Made by a program: the position numbers and the translations under genes | In this document: positions 11,574 to 23,627 of the stretch, in pieces | Layout of the letters: each line of letters starts with the position of its first letter | Position numbering within the stretch: the stretch's first letter is position 1 | Origin: Neckera pumila | Lineage: Eukaryota > Streptophyta > Bryopsida > Hypnales > Neckeraceae | DNA length: 64,000 nt | Reading direction: 5' to 3' | Assembly: GCA_963969595.1 (NCBI GenBank) | Contig: OZ018409.1 | Span: forward strand, 23,118,163 to 23,182,162 | Notes under the pieces: model-generated | Seen by the model: only the letters and a program-made list of their open reading frames with translations | Databases searched by the model: none | Told to the model about the DNA's origin: nothing

Positions 11574-12963
11574 GATCAATAATATTATATATATCTAACA
11601 ATAATATGATATATTAACTCATATGATAGTTTATTAATTATTAATTATATAATATTATTAGTATGATTATAATATGTTAACTTATTATATTAATTATCAT
11701 ATATTATATTATTTTATATGGTTATGTGATATTAATTACATTCATATACTTATATGTTTTATTATATTGTATTTAGATTTTATTAATTTGATATATTCAA
11801 ATTTAATATTACATTATTGAATATTAAACATGTATATGAATATTAAAAGATAATATTTGAGATTTTCATATTGTATTTGATTGGAAAGAATAATGTGTTT
11901 TCATGATTTTCACTATTGAAAACCTATACGTGCAAGTATTGATTTGGAGTGATTTGCAATTTCTACTAATAAAAAAAATTGCAATTCAACAATTGCAAAG
12001 TAGATTATGTAATGAATTTTCAAGATAGCTCTTCATTTGAACTTAAGGTTTTTGAAAGTGCGTTAGAATGTACTAACCCAATTCTAATTGTTCATGTCAC
12101 CTGCAATTCCAAGAAAAACTATTATCCGCAAATTTCTCAAACATTGTGGGGAAGGCAATATACGGAAAGTAGGCTATGTACATTTTTCTTGTTAAAATCT
12201 CGCAACCCCTACACAATTTCACACTCAAAACTGGTATGCACACTAATAAGCAAGCTCTTTGAACATCTATATGGTTAGATTTAGAAAAAAAAACAATTTT
12301 GTTCATAGGAGATACCTATTAGCCTATGCTCATTTTTCATAGGAAAATCACACTTGGGAAGCCGCTTAGGCACTTAGGGTTTAAATCCCAGCAACCTACA
12401 ATACTATATTGTACCAAAATAGGTTGAAATTATTTCTCTCTAAAAGAAAGGGTCAAATCCACTTCCAACTGAATGCTACTTTGCTTCCTGCAGCTTCTTT
12501 TTGAGTGGTTCCTTTTTTCAAAATCAATTGTTCTTTTCAATTTTTTCTTGTATGCAAAAGGCATAACATTGTCACCTTTCCTGGAGGATTCCCTTTTGCT
12601 CCACGCAAAAGCAAGAGCCCCCCAGCGAATGGCGTTCTCGTGTTTGACACAACAGTCTGAACCCTCCAATGCAATTCACAAGATTATAACTGAATCTTCT
12701 CCCCATGCATATAGAAGGGAATTATACCTCCACCTGGGGGGAGGGACCTTGCCTTGTTAACAATGTTATGGGAGCCCAATTCCCTTCCCTTTTGAATTGG
12801 TCCTTCCTTCAAATGCACCAAGTTAGTTTATGTTACAGTATCCAAAATGCTAGGCAACTAGGTCACAACTTGGTCATCACATGGGAGTACCAAAAAAGAT
12901 GATTACCACTTGGCGACCAGCTCGTCCTTACTAGGTTAATCTTCTTTATCATCAATGCCTTCA
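11206..12963. other. Very AT-rich spacer
   Basis: From 11206 to about 11870 the sequence is almost only A and T. The rest (11870-12963) is ordinary AT-rich spacer. Open frames at 11979-12278 and 12473-12760 lack any recognisable domain. No RNA gene was seen. Confidence 0.5.
11480..11569. repeat. (TA)n microsatellite, about 44 repeats
   Basis: This is an uninterrupted run of alternating T and A, capable of cruciform formation and prone to length change and assembly error. Confidence 0.97.
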
Positions 12964-13830
12964 AGATAGGCTGTTTGTTAGATCTCCCAGACCATGCATC
13001 CCCATGCTTGGTACCGTCGGAAAGCCTTCGGCGAGGAGGGGTGCACGAGCTTGGTTTTGTGGCGTTCCAAGCCACAGTGAGAAGGTGATTGAATTTCAAA
13101 GCTTTTTATATGAACTAAAAAATTAGTAAATGACTTTAACTTTTGTTTGGCTGTAGCAACAATACATGGGGCACACTAGACAAGTTGTTTGTTTGTTTTG
13201 TTTTGTTTGTTTGTAACGTTGAGATCTCCTAGACCATGCGTCCCCTAATGGCGTGCTTAGTATCATCGGAAAGCTCTAGGCAAGGAGGGGTGCACGGGCT
13301 TGGTTTCATGGTGTTTGGACCGACAATGCGGAAGTAATTGAATTTCAAAGTATTTATGAATCAAAAAATTAGAAAATTACTTTTATTTTGCTTTTGGTCA
13401 TGTTCTTGGTACCATTGGAAAGCTCTTGGCGAGGAGGGGTGGACAGGCTTTGATTTGTGGCATTTGGAATGAACGTGTGAAAGATATTGAATTTCAAAGT
13501 TTTTATTATGAATTAAAAATTAGAAAATTATTTTTACTATGATTTTGGCTGTGGCAATGACACAAGGCACACTAGTCAATACCTTAAGACAGGCTATTTG
13601 TATATTTTGTTTTGATTTGTTTGTTACATTGAAATCTCCTGGATCGTGCGTCCTCCAGCCACGTGTGTGGTACTGTCTAAAAGCCCTTGGGGAGGAGGGG
13701 TGCATGGGCTTGATTTTGTGGCATTTTGACGTACGGTGTGAAAGTTATTGAATTTTAAAGTTTTAATGAATCAAAAATTAGAAAATTGTTTTTACTTTTA
13801 TTTTGACTGCTGGAACGACACGGGGCACAC
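12964..13830. repeat. Tandem array of about four diverged units (about 190-280 bases each)
   Basis: Recurring blocks are AGATCTCC(T/C)AGACCATGCGTCC, then GGAAAGC..GGCGAGGAGGGG, then TTGAATTTCAAAG, then AAAAATTAGAAAAT, then GGGGCACACTA. They repeat in this order from about 12964, 13210, 13397 (missing its first block) and 13585. No ORF runs through the array. It could be a local satellite or the remnant of a transposon with internal repeats. Confidence 0.75.
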
Positions 13831-15338
13831 TAATAGCTATTTAGACACGGTCTTCACTCTAGTCCACTCTAGTCCACTCTAGTTGTATGTAGTTATAAAG
13901 ACAACTAGAGACTAGACAAGAATCCCTAGGACTAATAGTAGAAGAGGAGAACTGTCTCTCTATTGATATATGTTGCAAACCTACTTTGAATAGATCTACT
14001 TTGGTTTTACAACCTTTTGTAGTTGTGTTTCATTTCCTATTCTCAACAGTAGCAGCGGAGTGCTGGAAAAGAAGACGGACTACCATTAGGCTAGCTGTTG
14101 TCTCGCACTCCTTTGGGATCACATTTGGGGAGGGGGTCGCATCTGCTGAAAGAATTGGGCCTCGATAGGTGCGTATTCTCTTCGACTTGCTCACCTCAGT
14201 TGTTTCTACGGCAACAAATTCTGGTCAGGGTTTCCTCTCTTTGTGCTTTTGAGGTAATAGGGCTACTTGCCTACTTCGATCGATGACTTGTAATTGACAA
14301 CGAAGAATACCGATCGTGCTTGCATAATTAGTTCACGTCATCTTCGTTTCTCTGGATTTTTCACTTCCACCTCGTAAACCCTTAAGCACTGATTTTGATC
14401 GACACTGGCATGCAACTGGTTTCTCTTAGAAAATTTGTTTCAATCGAGTGTTATGGTTGTCGAGTTAATTCTTTGCGACTGGTTCTAAATGTCATGGGCT
14501 TCATCTTTCATCCAAATTTTAGTATCCAGTTTCTGGAAAAGCAGTGCGTTCTGTATGCCTGCCTTGTCATAGGTTTAGTTCATTGTAATGTTCTGTGTAA
14601 GTGAAGGTTGTAGAGTTTTTCTCTTGTTTGATGCCACGCACTTGATTCTCTGGATTCTTGGTATAACGCAACAACTCTCTGTCTTCTTAAACCCTAACCC
14701 TAAACCTAGCGACTTGTGTGCAGTGATGTGAGCTATACTTTAGAAGCAGAACTAAGGACGAGCATTGACAGGCTCGATAGATATTGCCCATCAGTGCTGA
14801 GGTATCTACCTCGTTTTTCGACAACTCTCGCACAAAGGTATTGGCGTTCGTTCCGTTTGTGAGATTGATGTAGGTTCGATGCTTTTATGTGAGATTGTGT
14901 CTGAATTAATGGAGGAATGAGAAAATGTTTCAGATTTTATGTCGCCTGCTTGTTTCTTGACTACTAGAATTGTCTGGATGCATTTGTCGACTGATCATTT
15001 GCTAGTCGGGGTTTATGAAATATTATGCAATACCTAGAGACTGTGCTGCAAATTAATCTATTCCAACATGTTAAGGAAGTTCCTTCTCATTAAAGTAGAA
15101 TGCAGTAGATTTGTTTTGCATGAAAAAATGACATTTTCTGTTGCAAAATGGTGAATTGAATAAGACAACTGGTGTCTGATTTCTTTAGATCGGATGCAGG
15201 CGCTCAATTTCTGAAACGGCAATACTCTAAAAAATAAAATATGTGGAGTTTTTCAACTGTGTGAATGTGGTTCTATTACGTCATATCACATCCTGTTTGT
15301 GTAACATTGATTTGGGTTTCTAATTGTGCATAGGCACT
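13831..15338 (+). other. Probable promoter and 5' leader of the F-box gene
   Basis: This stretch holds repeated CACTCTAGTC units (about 13856-13882), the telo-box described separately, and a plausible leader intron. A donor AAAG|GTATTG lies near 14837 and an acceptor TGCATAG ends at 15333, five bases before the first ATG of the F-box ORF. The intron call is inference. The open frame at 14395-14604 lies within the region and has no visible domain. Confidence 0.4.
14688..14706 (+). promoter_or_regulatory. Telo-box (AAACCCTAA repeats)
   Basis: TAAACCCTAACCCTAAACC lies about 630 bases upstream of the F-box start, just before the inferred leader intron. AAACCCTAA telo-boxes are known promoter elements in plants bound by Myb/TRB factors. 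Two and a half telomere-type units are present, too few for a telomeric tract. Confidence 0.5.
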
Positions 15339-16685
15339 ATGAACTTGGTTTGTTTACAGAGCAACGTACCAAGAACAATGGATTCATGTGTCAGCGAGAC
15401 AACGTCAAATGCTTCTGATGATTTTACTGCTAGAGACGAGTTCTTGGGAAAGAATCGTTTATTGAGGTCCTCTGATGGAGATAAGGTTGACTCTGAGTCT
15501 GGAGATGAGGCCAAGGTCTGCTTGGATCATGTCGTGTGGAGCAAACTTCCCGAAGAGTTGTTGATACCCATTTTCGCAAGACTGCCTGTAAAGAATATCC
15601 TCCAAATTCGTTCTTTGAGCAAGTCTTGGAGATCTTCCATAACGTCTCCTCAATTCCAGCAAGCGTTTTCCGAGGCTTCCTTAGTGAGGATTTCCCTGCT
15701 GGTCGAAAGTGTTGTTCCGTCCACAATCTTCTTCAGCCAAGAGAACAAGGAGGGGTGCCTTCGATCTAATTTTGGTGCTACTTGTGAACCTAGTTTGTTT
15801 AAATATCCCGCTGATATGGCAGGTACAGCAAGTGGCCTCATTTGTTCCATTGAATATGTAGACAAACCTCAACCTTTTTATAACATCCTTGTTGGAGTTT
15901 TTGTTATGAATATGGTGACCGGTATACGTCGTGAACTACCCTCTCCTCGTATCACGACCATAATACCCACATTGGTCCAGATGAAGGCAAATGTCAATGG
16001 TGGATATACCATCACATTCATTTACACAAAAGATCTTAGAGAGCGTCAAGTGACCTCATTGCAAGTCTATGATTCTGTAAAGAACATGTGGAGCAAAGAT
16101 GAGGGAAGAGCTATTGCAGACTTCAAAGATGTGGAAGCTTTCTACATGTGTCGTTTTGAGGGGTTATGCAATTTCTATGATATTCCAGCAACTTTCCATA
16201 AGGAGACCAAGGCCATTAGTGTATTTAATCTTCAGGAAGGAAAAGATAGGTACTATTGGAATTATTTTCCAAATCCCCATGGATATGTGCACAATGTGTC
16301 TGGAGAGTTTTACAAGCTTTGTACGCGGGAAGGGCGGCATGGTGTTTGGAGGCTGGTTTGCTCAAGCAAATGGGAGATGGTATGCGAATGCCCTGATTTG
16401 GAGGGTGTATGGACTTGCCTTCGCGTGATGAATGACTTGGTTGTTTTGGTTATCGAGTTACCGGTGCCTTACCAGATTACCAAACGGTATAGCAAACGTC
16501 ATGGAGCGATTCGAAGTTATTGTGCTCATGGTGCTATTGTGAAGGTTTATCACATGCCCACAAAGGTATGGCATAGTTTTCCTGAAGATGAACACTTTAC
16601 TACATACTTCCGTTTTTGTAATAGCCATGGTTTATTTAACGACTATCCTTTGTTGGTGGAGATTCGATTTGATTCCATACCTTGA
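15339..16685 (+). CDS. F-box protein with C-terminal interaction region
   Basis: This is an intronless coding region of 448 residues from the ATG at 15339; a second possible start is the ATG at 15378 (MDSCVSETTSN). Just before the first ATG is an acceptor-like TGCATAG, suggesting that the leader is spliced. The F-box lies at about residues 66-107 (WSKLPEELLIPIFARLPVKN, then RSLSKSWRSSITSPQF). It fits the plant F-box consensus that binds SKP1-like adaptors in SCF ubiquitin ligases. The remaining 340 residues have the spacing of plant F-box-associated or degenerate kelch regions (GTASGLICSIEY, WRLVCSSKWEMV, LVVLVIELP), but no clear kelch repeats. The target is unknown. The N-terminal 60 residues are acidic and serine-rich. 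Confidence 0.88.
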   Translation: MNLVCLQSNVPRTMDSCVSETTSNASDDFTARDEFLGKNRLLRSSDGDKVDSESGDEAKVCLDHVVWSKLPEELLIPIFARLPVKNILQIRSLSKSWRSSITSPQFQQAFSEASLVRISLLVESVVPSTIFFSQENKEGCLRSNFGATCEPSLFKYPADMAGTASGLICSIEYVDKPQPFYNILVGVFVMNMVTGIRRELPSPRITTIIPTLVQMKANVNGGYTITFIYTKDLRERQVTSLQVYDSVKNMWSKDEGRAIADFKDVEAFYMCRFEGLCNFYDIPATFHKETKAISVFNLQEGKDRYYWNYFPNPHGYVHNVSGEFYKLCTREGRHGVWRLVCSSKWEMVCECPDLEGVWTCLRVMNDLVVLVIELPVPYQITKRYSKRHGAIRSYCAHGAIVKVYHMPTKVWHSFPEDEHFTTYFRFCNSHGLFNDYPLLVEIRFDSIP

Positions 16686-18679
16686 TTGTCCTAGTTTGCA
16701 GCATAAGGAACTTCAGATTTATTGTGATTCAAGTTGAGTTCCGTAGAATGATGTTTATTATTGGATGCACACTTTGTTGAAGGACATTGGTTAGTCTATA
16801 TTTTCTTGATCATTTCTATGAATTATGTGGAACACTTGTAATTGTTGTTGTTTTGTAAACTTATCCACTCTATTATCTTACATCCTATCAAGCATCTTGC
16901 AATTGGTTAAGTGTTCAACTTTTTGTGCCTTGCAAGTAGGTGTCATGTTTGGGACGTTGTCACACCTTTTTATATCATAAGAGTACAAATATGATATCAA
17001 AGGATATGGTATTCACAACCCAAGAGGCAGAATTGTCTTCATCACATGTTGATAATTCATCAAATGTTTTAGGAAGGAAGAAGAAACCAACATTGACTAG
17101 TATGCAAATACAATTGAGAAGAAATCAAAGGATAATTGGCAATTAGTTGAATCCTATTTTAAAATCTCCATTTTAATGTAATGTCAATTAAATTATCTTA
17201 TTTTGCATGGATTCATTTGACCAAGCTCCATTGTTGTTGAGTATTGTAATTTGAGCAATCTTAATTACTTCTTCAATGTTATATTTGCATGCAACACTAA
17301 CATTATTAGCGCGCAATCAAATTTCAAATTATCCATTTGGATTGTCTAGGTTGGTATTGAAGAGGTGTGAGTTTATTGCAATAGTAATAGGTATTGAAAT
17401 ATAGACACTGATAATGCCATGTAGCCAATGGTGATTGGTTGGTTGCATGAAGGATAAATGGTTTAGTAGTTAAATGACCAATTTATGATTTAGATTATTT
17501 TGTCAAAGAAGTTATTAAGTAGCTTCAACTCTTGAAATTCACTATGTGAATAAATGGAAAATGGCTTTACAGGAATTTCTAAAAATTTCACAATGTAAAT
17601 TCCTAAAATTGCAAGGAAATAGGAAGTTTTAGAAAACTTTCAAGAAAATAGAAAAGTTTAGAAAACTCTAGGGAAATAGAAAATCAACAATTTTCCTAGC
17701 AACAATTGATGCATAGCCTGCAAAGTCTTTATGCTATGTGGACTTTACTATACTAGTACTACAACCTTTTTTAGGAAGGGCAAAAATGTAGCAGAGCTTT
17801 GCTTCAAAATTTTACCTAGGAAAAATGTAGCAAAACAAATTATTTATTATGGACAATAAAATTGAAGTTTTTGAATAGAAATTTAGAAACACAAATTACA
17901 AATTAGGTATTTTACATTGTGAAATAACAAATTGATGTTTAAAAATAGGAAATAGGGTTATTCATCCATAATAAGCGTGGAAAAATAAAACTCTCATGCC
18001 CCTTCTTTGAAAGGCTTGTACTACTATAGTAATTTGTCCTAATAGTGTATGGGACACTAATTTACCAGTCACACAATTCTAGATTTATACAGGTTGAAAT
18101 GTTATTCTATAGTTCCGCAAAAATAATATTTGTGGTGCCACTAATGTTCTAGATGATAGTAATCTCCCTCACCTACTGATAGGGCAAATGAATATACTTT
18201 AGACCATCATATATACTATTCAATTCATGTAGTTGTGTTTAGACAAATCCTTTAACGTTTGATTCTTTGTAGTGATTTTAGGACATTTTTTGGTTATATA
18301 TTGACATTTTTTGGATGTTTTGATCAATTGTACAGATATATTATTTCATCAAATTGATCACAACGAAAGATCATCTTTTTTTCTTTTTTTCTTGATAACA
18401 AATGGAAACCATTGTAGTAAACGAACAAGAGTAACCGCCAATCCAAAAGATCATCTTGTAGGGACTCAAAAATTGCTTTAATTTAAACAAATGAAAAGGT
18501 AGCTAGACTAAACATTGGCTCGAAGCATTTTGTTCATGGAAAGTTTCTTAGAACATTGGAGGTCTAAATTATTGCTACCAAGAGAATTCCACAACATCAA
18601 ACATCATTATCTTTTGATTTAGGTAAGTACCAATGTTGTTTATACAACTATATTATTTGACTTTGAACTTTCTTAACTT
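16686..18679. other. F-box 3' region and AT-rich spacer
   Basis: The first few hundred bases should be the F-box 3' untranslated region. The 68-codon frame at 16940-17146 is not credible as a gene. Around 18040-18200 there is a diverged copy of a dispersed sequence also seen near 32040, 40690 and 43470 (ACTAATTTACCA ... TTATTCTAT). Nothing else was recognised. Confidence 0.5.
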
Positions 18680-19336
18680 TAATATTTTGCACTACAATGT
18701 TTTGAGCTTTAAATCTTTATGGTGGAGAATCGAGTTGAGAATCTAGGGGGAAAAAAATTCAAAAAAATTTAAACTTTATTCTTTATAAATTTATTAAGTA
18801 GAAGTAGGTACAAGATAGAAAGAAAACCGAAATTAGTAATATCTCTAAGATGGAATTAAAATGCACTAATTCCAATGGTGAAATTGTTGTAGCAAAAAAA
18901 CTAAACCATTTGAAATTTATTTTTTTGAAAAATTATAAAAATTGCATTTAAAAATGAATCCTACAAGTTATTTTCTAAAAATTATACTCTAATTGCACAA
19001 AAAACAAGATTGTCCATAATTTTCTCATAACAAATCCAAATGAACTGAATCAAAGCTTCAGATGTAGACAAAAATATAATTTATGAGGAACAAATAAAAA
19101 TAAAAATAAAAAATTTTGAAGCCTTTTTTTGTTCCCTTTCTCCCCTATTTTGAGCTTATTTGGGCAAAACTATTGTTCCCGGGCACTGATTGACAAAAAA
19201 TTATATTCCTATGAAGCTAATCAGTTTTTCTATCTTCAAAAAAAGTTTCAAAAAATCATAACAAAAATTCAGTCTGTAGGTACCTGCCCAAAATCCCATT
19301 TGTTCTCCAAACAAACAATGGTCCATTAGGGGATAA
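18680..19336. mobile_element. TTAA-family element, copy C, truncated
   Basis: The sequence is collinear with the right two thirds of copy D (shared AAGTAGAAGTAGGTACAAGA, AAACAAGATTGTCCATAA and GTAGGTACCTGCCCAAAATC blocks). The right end is GGTCCATTAGGGGATAA, with the terminal TTAA mutated to ATAA. The left end is missing. Confidence 0.65.
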
Positions 19337-19491
19337 CAGTGGAAAGAAGAAGAGAAACATGCAATTGAGTCGTGACTCTAGCCCATGAATTGAAATTCGA
19401 AATGTGGAAAGCTAAGTTTCATTCTATGGCTACTAACAGTCCATTCAAAATTTGAGGCATTGTCCCATTAATCCATTAACCCTGTAAGGTA

Positions 19492-19899
19492 GTTTGCTCT
19501 AAAAGCAACCATGCAAGGGTTGGTCCCCCTTTTTCATAGGTTGCATGAACATAAATATTTTTAGACCATTTTTAAGAGATAGAAAAAAGGATGCAAAATG
19601 TACAGTAAAACAAGTGGTTTCATATTTTTCTAAGCATTTTTGAATTAGTTATGAATTTTCAAAGATTTATGTTGTAGGCACCTATTGTTTGTGATTGGAA
19701 GTGTTTTCCAAAATCCATCCACTTGCAACTTATAAAGTGATTTAAAAAACTCAAGGCTAATGATTGGCTCTTGCAATAAATAATACATTTTTCTCGATTT
19801 ACTCAATGGCTAAAGAGGTCCATTTAAAGACCACCTCATATCCATTCAATAGCTTTTTATAGGAGCGGTTTGAAGAAGACAATTGCTTTTAGAGCAAAC
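19492..19899. mobile_element. MITE with 17-base perfect terminal inverted repeats
   Basis: The left end GTTTGCTCTAAAAGCAA is repeated inverted at the right end. TA occurs directly outside both ends (19490-19491 and 19900-19901), as expected for a TA target duplication (Tc1/mariner-like). The element is 408 bases long, with no coding capacity. Confidence 0.65.
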
Positions 19900-19901
19900 T
19901 A

Positions 19902-20757
19902 TTTCAGCACCTGAATCCTTTCTTGAATTTTTGCATATTTTTGTTTATATCAAACCTCTTCAATTGATAAAATTGAATGAGGTTCCAAAATAGTGCCACT
20001 ATGGCATGATTTGAATGATAACAATTTGGTTGCAATCCATTAGAAGAGAAATGAGGCCAAAGAAGGGCTGCAAGTTATATCGAAGCTCCCAAGCTTAGAA
20101 GCTTCGTTCCAATAGAATATTCCTATATCATAACTACTTGATTCTTAGTTCAAAATTATAGTTGCTCCCCAACTACATGCCTAATAACTATAAATTGTTG
20201 TAAAAAAAGATTTAGACAATAAATAAAAGAAGTCAACTTCCACCCTATCTTGAAAAGGTTTAAATTTGTTAAATGTTTCCAAAAAAAAGAAGTGGAATGC
20301 AAAGCTTGCAAGTTGGTGTTCAGGAAAACAAGCCATTTGTTTAGCCATCTAGGATATAAAATGTTGTTTAGAGGATCTAATTGCCAACTACATGTAATCT
20401 TTTGAATCAATATATGCAAATGAATTGGCAAAGTCAATTGGTTTCTATTCAAAACATGATCATAATTTTGTCATGACAAGTCTTCAAACAGAGTATACCT
20501 GGACACAATCTCATAGCATGTTGTCCTAAAACTATACACAGTCATCCACTTTGGTTGCCATTTTTAGCACTTTAAAAATTCACAGATTGTTCATCTAATG
20601 TTCAAATAAATGCATTGAAAAATCAGAATACTCTTTCAATGACTTCCAACAGGATCCAACCAAAAGTTAGGCATTTTAAATAATAGGAACAATGCTCCAT
20701 TGGTTATTTGGACGCATTTCGGTGTAGTTACCTTACTTAGTGATATGAACTGAAAGT
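19902..20757. other. Spacer upstream of the YIP1-type gene
   Basis: No gene was recognised. The 98-codon open frame on the minus strand at 20156-20452 lacks any recognisable domain and is not called. Confidence 0.5.
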
Positions 20758-20831
20758 ATGCCAACAGATATCATCCTCTCAATATTTGTCATCCAGAGAC
20801 GAGGTCATTCAGTCGGCCGACAACTGCCAAG

Positions 20832-20861
20832 TGACACCACGTCATTGGTTGACAGGTGTCA
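20832..20861. promoter_or_regulatory. Imperfect palindrome with ACGT core and CCAAT box
   Basis: Seven-base arms TGACACC and GGTGTCA enclose CACGTCA (a bZIP-type ACGT core) and ATTGG (CCAAT on the other strand). It lies about 1.16 kb upstream of the YIP1-type start codon. A regulatory role is inferred only from motif content. Confidence 0.35.
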
Positions 20862-20904
20862 GCACAGAGTCCCTTTTACCTCAAATGACATCTCCGTCCA
20901 CAAG

Positions 20905-20952
20905 CGTTCCCATGTCCGTTCCCATGTCCGTTCCCATGTCCGTTCCCGAATC
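20905..20952. repeat. 12-base tandem repeat, four units
   Basis: CGTTCCCATGTC is repeated three times exactly, and a fourth unit is altered. Twelve bases keep any frame open, so the open frames seen here (SVPM repeats on plus, GNGH repeats on minus) are not evidence of a gene. The array probably lies in the promoter or leader of the downstream gene. Confidence 0.85.
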
Positions 20953-22020
20953 CTTTCGTGGTCCAGGGCAACCACAGCCATCGAAGGATCCAACTGGAAT
21001 TCGTTCTCAGGTCCGTTCCCACACGTTCCCTTTTGTTCCCATCTCGGATTCTCCAGAGAGGGTCATTCTTCCGTCTCCGCCGTCTGCAAGGTATCAAAAT
21101 TCCACGAAGAAAGCTTTGGGTTCAGTCGAGATTTATGGGACACAAAGCTCAAATGTTTTTCAAGGATTCTGAAAGAGCTAATTTTGAGACTCAGGTGCGT
21201 TTCTAGGGTTTACCGGAGCTTGTGGGGAGGCTTGGAGCGATTTGAGTGCTGAATTTCTGTTGTTGAGGTTGCGTAAGAGTCCGATATCAGCAGAGAATTG
21301 TAAATAACGAAGTGGGTGACTGTTTTTTTCTGGGTTTTTGGAGTTAAATTCTTTTTGGTGAAGATTTTAGAGTTTCATTTAGTGTTGGTTTTAGGTCGGC
21401 TGGCAACGTGAAGGAGCTGTGAAGGCCAGAGTCTACTCATCAGTTGAAGGTACGAAATTGAATCAAGTGAGTGAATTCTTGTAATATTAAAGGAGCTAAC
21501 GCATGTAATTGTTTCGAAACCCTGGAAATTACAGTTTGTAAAGACTCCGTGAGGTGTGTTTAATGAGAAGACGTAGTGAGCTGTGTGAAAGATTTTCCAG
21601 TATATTGAGTTTGCCTGAACAATTTCTTGAATAGATCGTGAGACAGAATGAGAAAATTTGGTTACTTAGGAAAGCTGTCCTTTCGAAGCAGGTAATATCA
21701 GCTAACGGGTCTTTCTGTAATTAGGGACTGAGATTTCATGATTTTACATGACCAGTCTTATTGATCATCTTGTGAAGTTTTTTTACTCCAGACAGGGTTA
21801 AATTTTGTATCATCACAATCAACGAAGAACATTGTCTGTGTTGGGTCAAAGAATGAGTGAAATCGAGCACGAGAAAGTCCCGTGTATCTCAATCAAAAGT
21901 GCTAAAAAACCCATCTGGGTCGTTTGAAGCGTAATTGCTGTGTATGATGTGATTGATGATATGTTTCATTGAGGGAATTGGCAGTTTGTCGGCTCGGAAT
22001 TTTGAGGCTGTGAGGAAGAA
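20953..22020 (+). other. Probable 5' leader of the YIP1-type gene
   Basis: The sequence is moderately GC-rich up to about 21250. A donor-like CTCAG|GTGCG at about 21193 suggests one or more leader introns before the ATG at 22021. No separate gene was recognised; frames at 20758-21252 reflect the 12-base repeat and GC content. Confidence 0.35.
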
Positions 22021-23627
22021 ATGCCGAACGATGTGGCATTATCATTTGATGGTACCGAAGGTCCTAGAACACAGCCCTATTTGAGAAGACCAACACCGCA
22101 GCAGCAGCAAGGCCGCCCGGGGCCTGATCCTGCACGTAATGGACCTGCCCCTGGACTTCAATTCATGAATTTTGATTTAGCCTCTGGGTCAGGATCTAGT
22201 GCACCATTGGCTCCCAGTAATGCATATGGCGGTAGCAACGGCAGTGGATATGTTTCTTTTGAAGATGAACCTCCCCTTTTGGAAGGTATGAAAAGCTTCC
22301 TCTCCTCTGTTTTTCTGATTATGAATTTAGGGTTTATAATATTCTAGAGGAACCTTGTTGAGCACCCTCTGAAATGGCATGAAAACGAATCCCCGACTCC
22401 ATCTTTTGCGAAAGTCAAACTCAAATTGAAGAAGTATGAGCTCCTCAAGCCATGAGCCAATGTGAGTGTGAGTCTGTTGTAGCTTTGATTTTGCTTGATT
22501 TGCCCCTATTCGACATGACTTTACTCTAGATAGCTCTCAGTTGGCACTGTTCTCAAAGGTGATCACTCAAGAATGTTTTGTGAGGATCTACGTGATGACT
22601 TTCTTTACATCTGGAACATCGTAACCCTGTTAATGACGTCTAATCTTAATAGCCTTATCTTCTTGTGGGATGCGCAGAACTTGGTATAAATGTTGGACAA
22701 ATAACGCAAAAAATGCTGAATATACTCAATCCATTGAGGTTGGATCCGAGCTTACATGAGGATCCAGACCTCTCTGGCCCTGTCTTGTTTTGCATACTCT
22801 TTGGACTTGCACAGCTTCTTTCAGGGAAGGTGCACTTCGGTGTCATTTTAGGGTGGACCTCCGTGGCATCAGTATTTTTGTATCTGGTGTTCAATCTTCT
22901 GGCAGGGCGGAATGGCAATCTCGACTTGTATCGATGTGTTAGCATCCTTGGTTACTCCCTGGTGCCGATTGTAATCTTCTCGATTGTGTCTATTTTTCTA
23001 CCCAACAGGTACGACACAACCTACTCGATCTCTAGTGTCTAGTTCTGGTTATCAGCTCCTTAAAATGAGTTGACCAAGGGCATGCGTTCATTGATAAAAC
23101 AAAGACGGTAGATAGCAAATTTTATCGATAGCAAATTTTAAAGATGTGAGATAGCAAATTTTATCGGTAAGAAAATTATCAAACCAGCAACAAGACACCC
23201 TCTCAATCATTGCGTAGGAGCCGAGATAAGGTTCTGGACATTATTTGCGTCATTTTTTAAGAATTTTATCTACTGTAGAGCCAGAGTTTTAGGTGCCCTC
23301 TACCTAGGCTTGTGATTCGTTGTCTCTCTCGCTTAAGGTAATGTGTGGTAAAGTGGAAAAATTGTAGACATGTTCATTGTTCTGGAACATAACTCTGAAC
23401 AAATCTTAGATCTCTTCTGCTTTTGGTGACTAAATGTATGACCAAGTGTGCCTTGTTGCAGGAGCATGTTGCGATACCTCATTGCAGCAGTGACCGTGTT
23501 ATGGTGTACAAGGGCATCCACAAATCTTATCACTTTTCTTTCGCCACAAGCGGACGATTTTCGTTCTCTGATTGCCTACCCGTGCGCCTTGATCTATTTC
23601 GCCTTCTCACTCCTTGTCATGTTTTGA
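22021..23627 (+). CDS. YIP1/YIPF5-type Golgi membrane protein, 3 exons
   Basis: Exons are 22021-22285, 22678-23008 and 23462-23627. GT-AG junctions and closing phases give 253 residues, close to the length of animal YIPF5. The N-terminal 88 residues are cytosolic, glycine/proline-rich with a QQQQ run, and lead into EDEPPLLEELGIN, a family signature. The integral YIP1 domain follows with DLSGP (119-123), GYSLVP (180-185), YPCALIY near the C-terminus and about five hydrophobic segments. YIP1-family proteins sit in ER exit sites and early Golgi, bind Rab/Ypt GTPases and partner YIF1 in COPII-vesicle traffic. Exon 2 ends PNR and exon 3 supplies the last two membrane segments. Family assignment is strong; orthology to YIPF5 rather than YIPF7 is not resolvable in plants. 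Confidence 0.93.

Noticed and set aside
11979..12278. 99-codon open frame
   Set aside because: It has no recognisable domain or splice context and lies in AT-rich spacer.
12370..12400. tRNA-like T-loop (GGGTTTAAATCCC)
   Set aside because: No cloverleaf, anticodon arm or A-box could be placed upstream.
14688..14706. Interstitial telomere tract
   Set aside because: Only about two and a half units are present. This is better read as a telo-box promoter element.
20758..21252. 164- and 128-codon frames with SVPM or RSHV repeats
   Set aside because: They are kept open by a 12-base repeat and show no domain. They are more likely promoter or leader of the YIP1-type gene.
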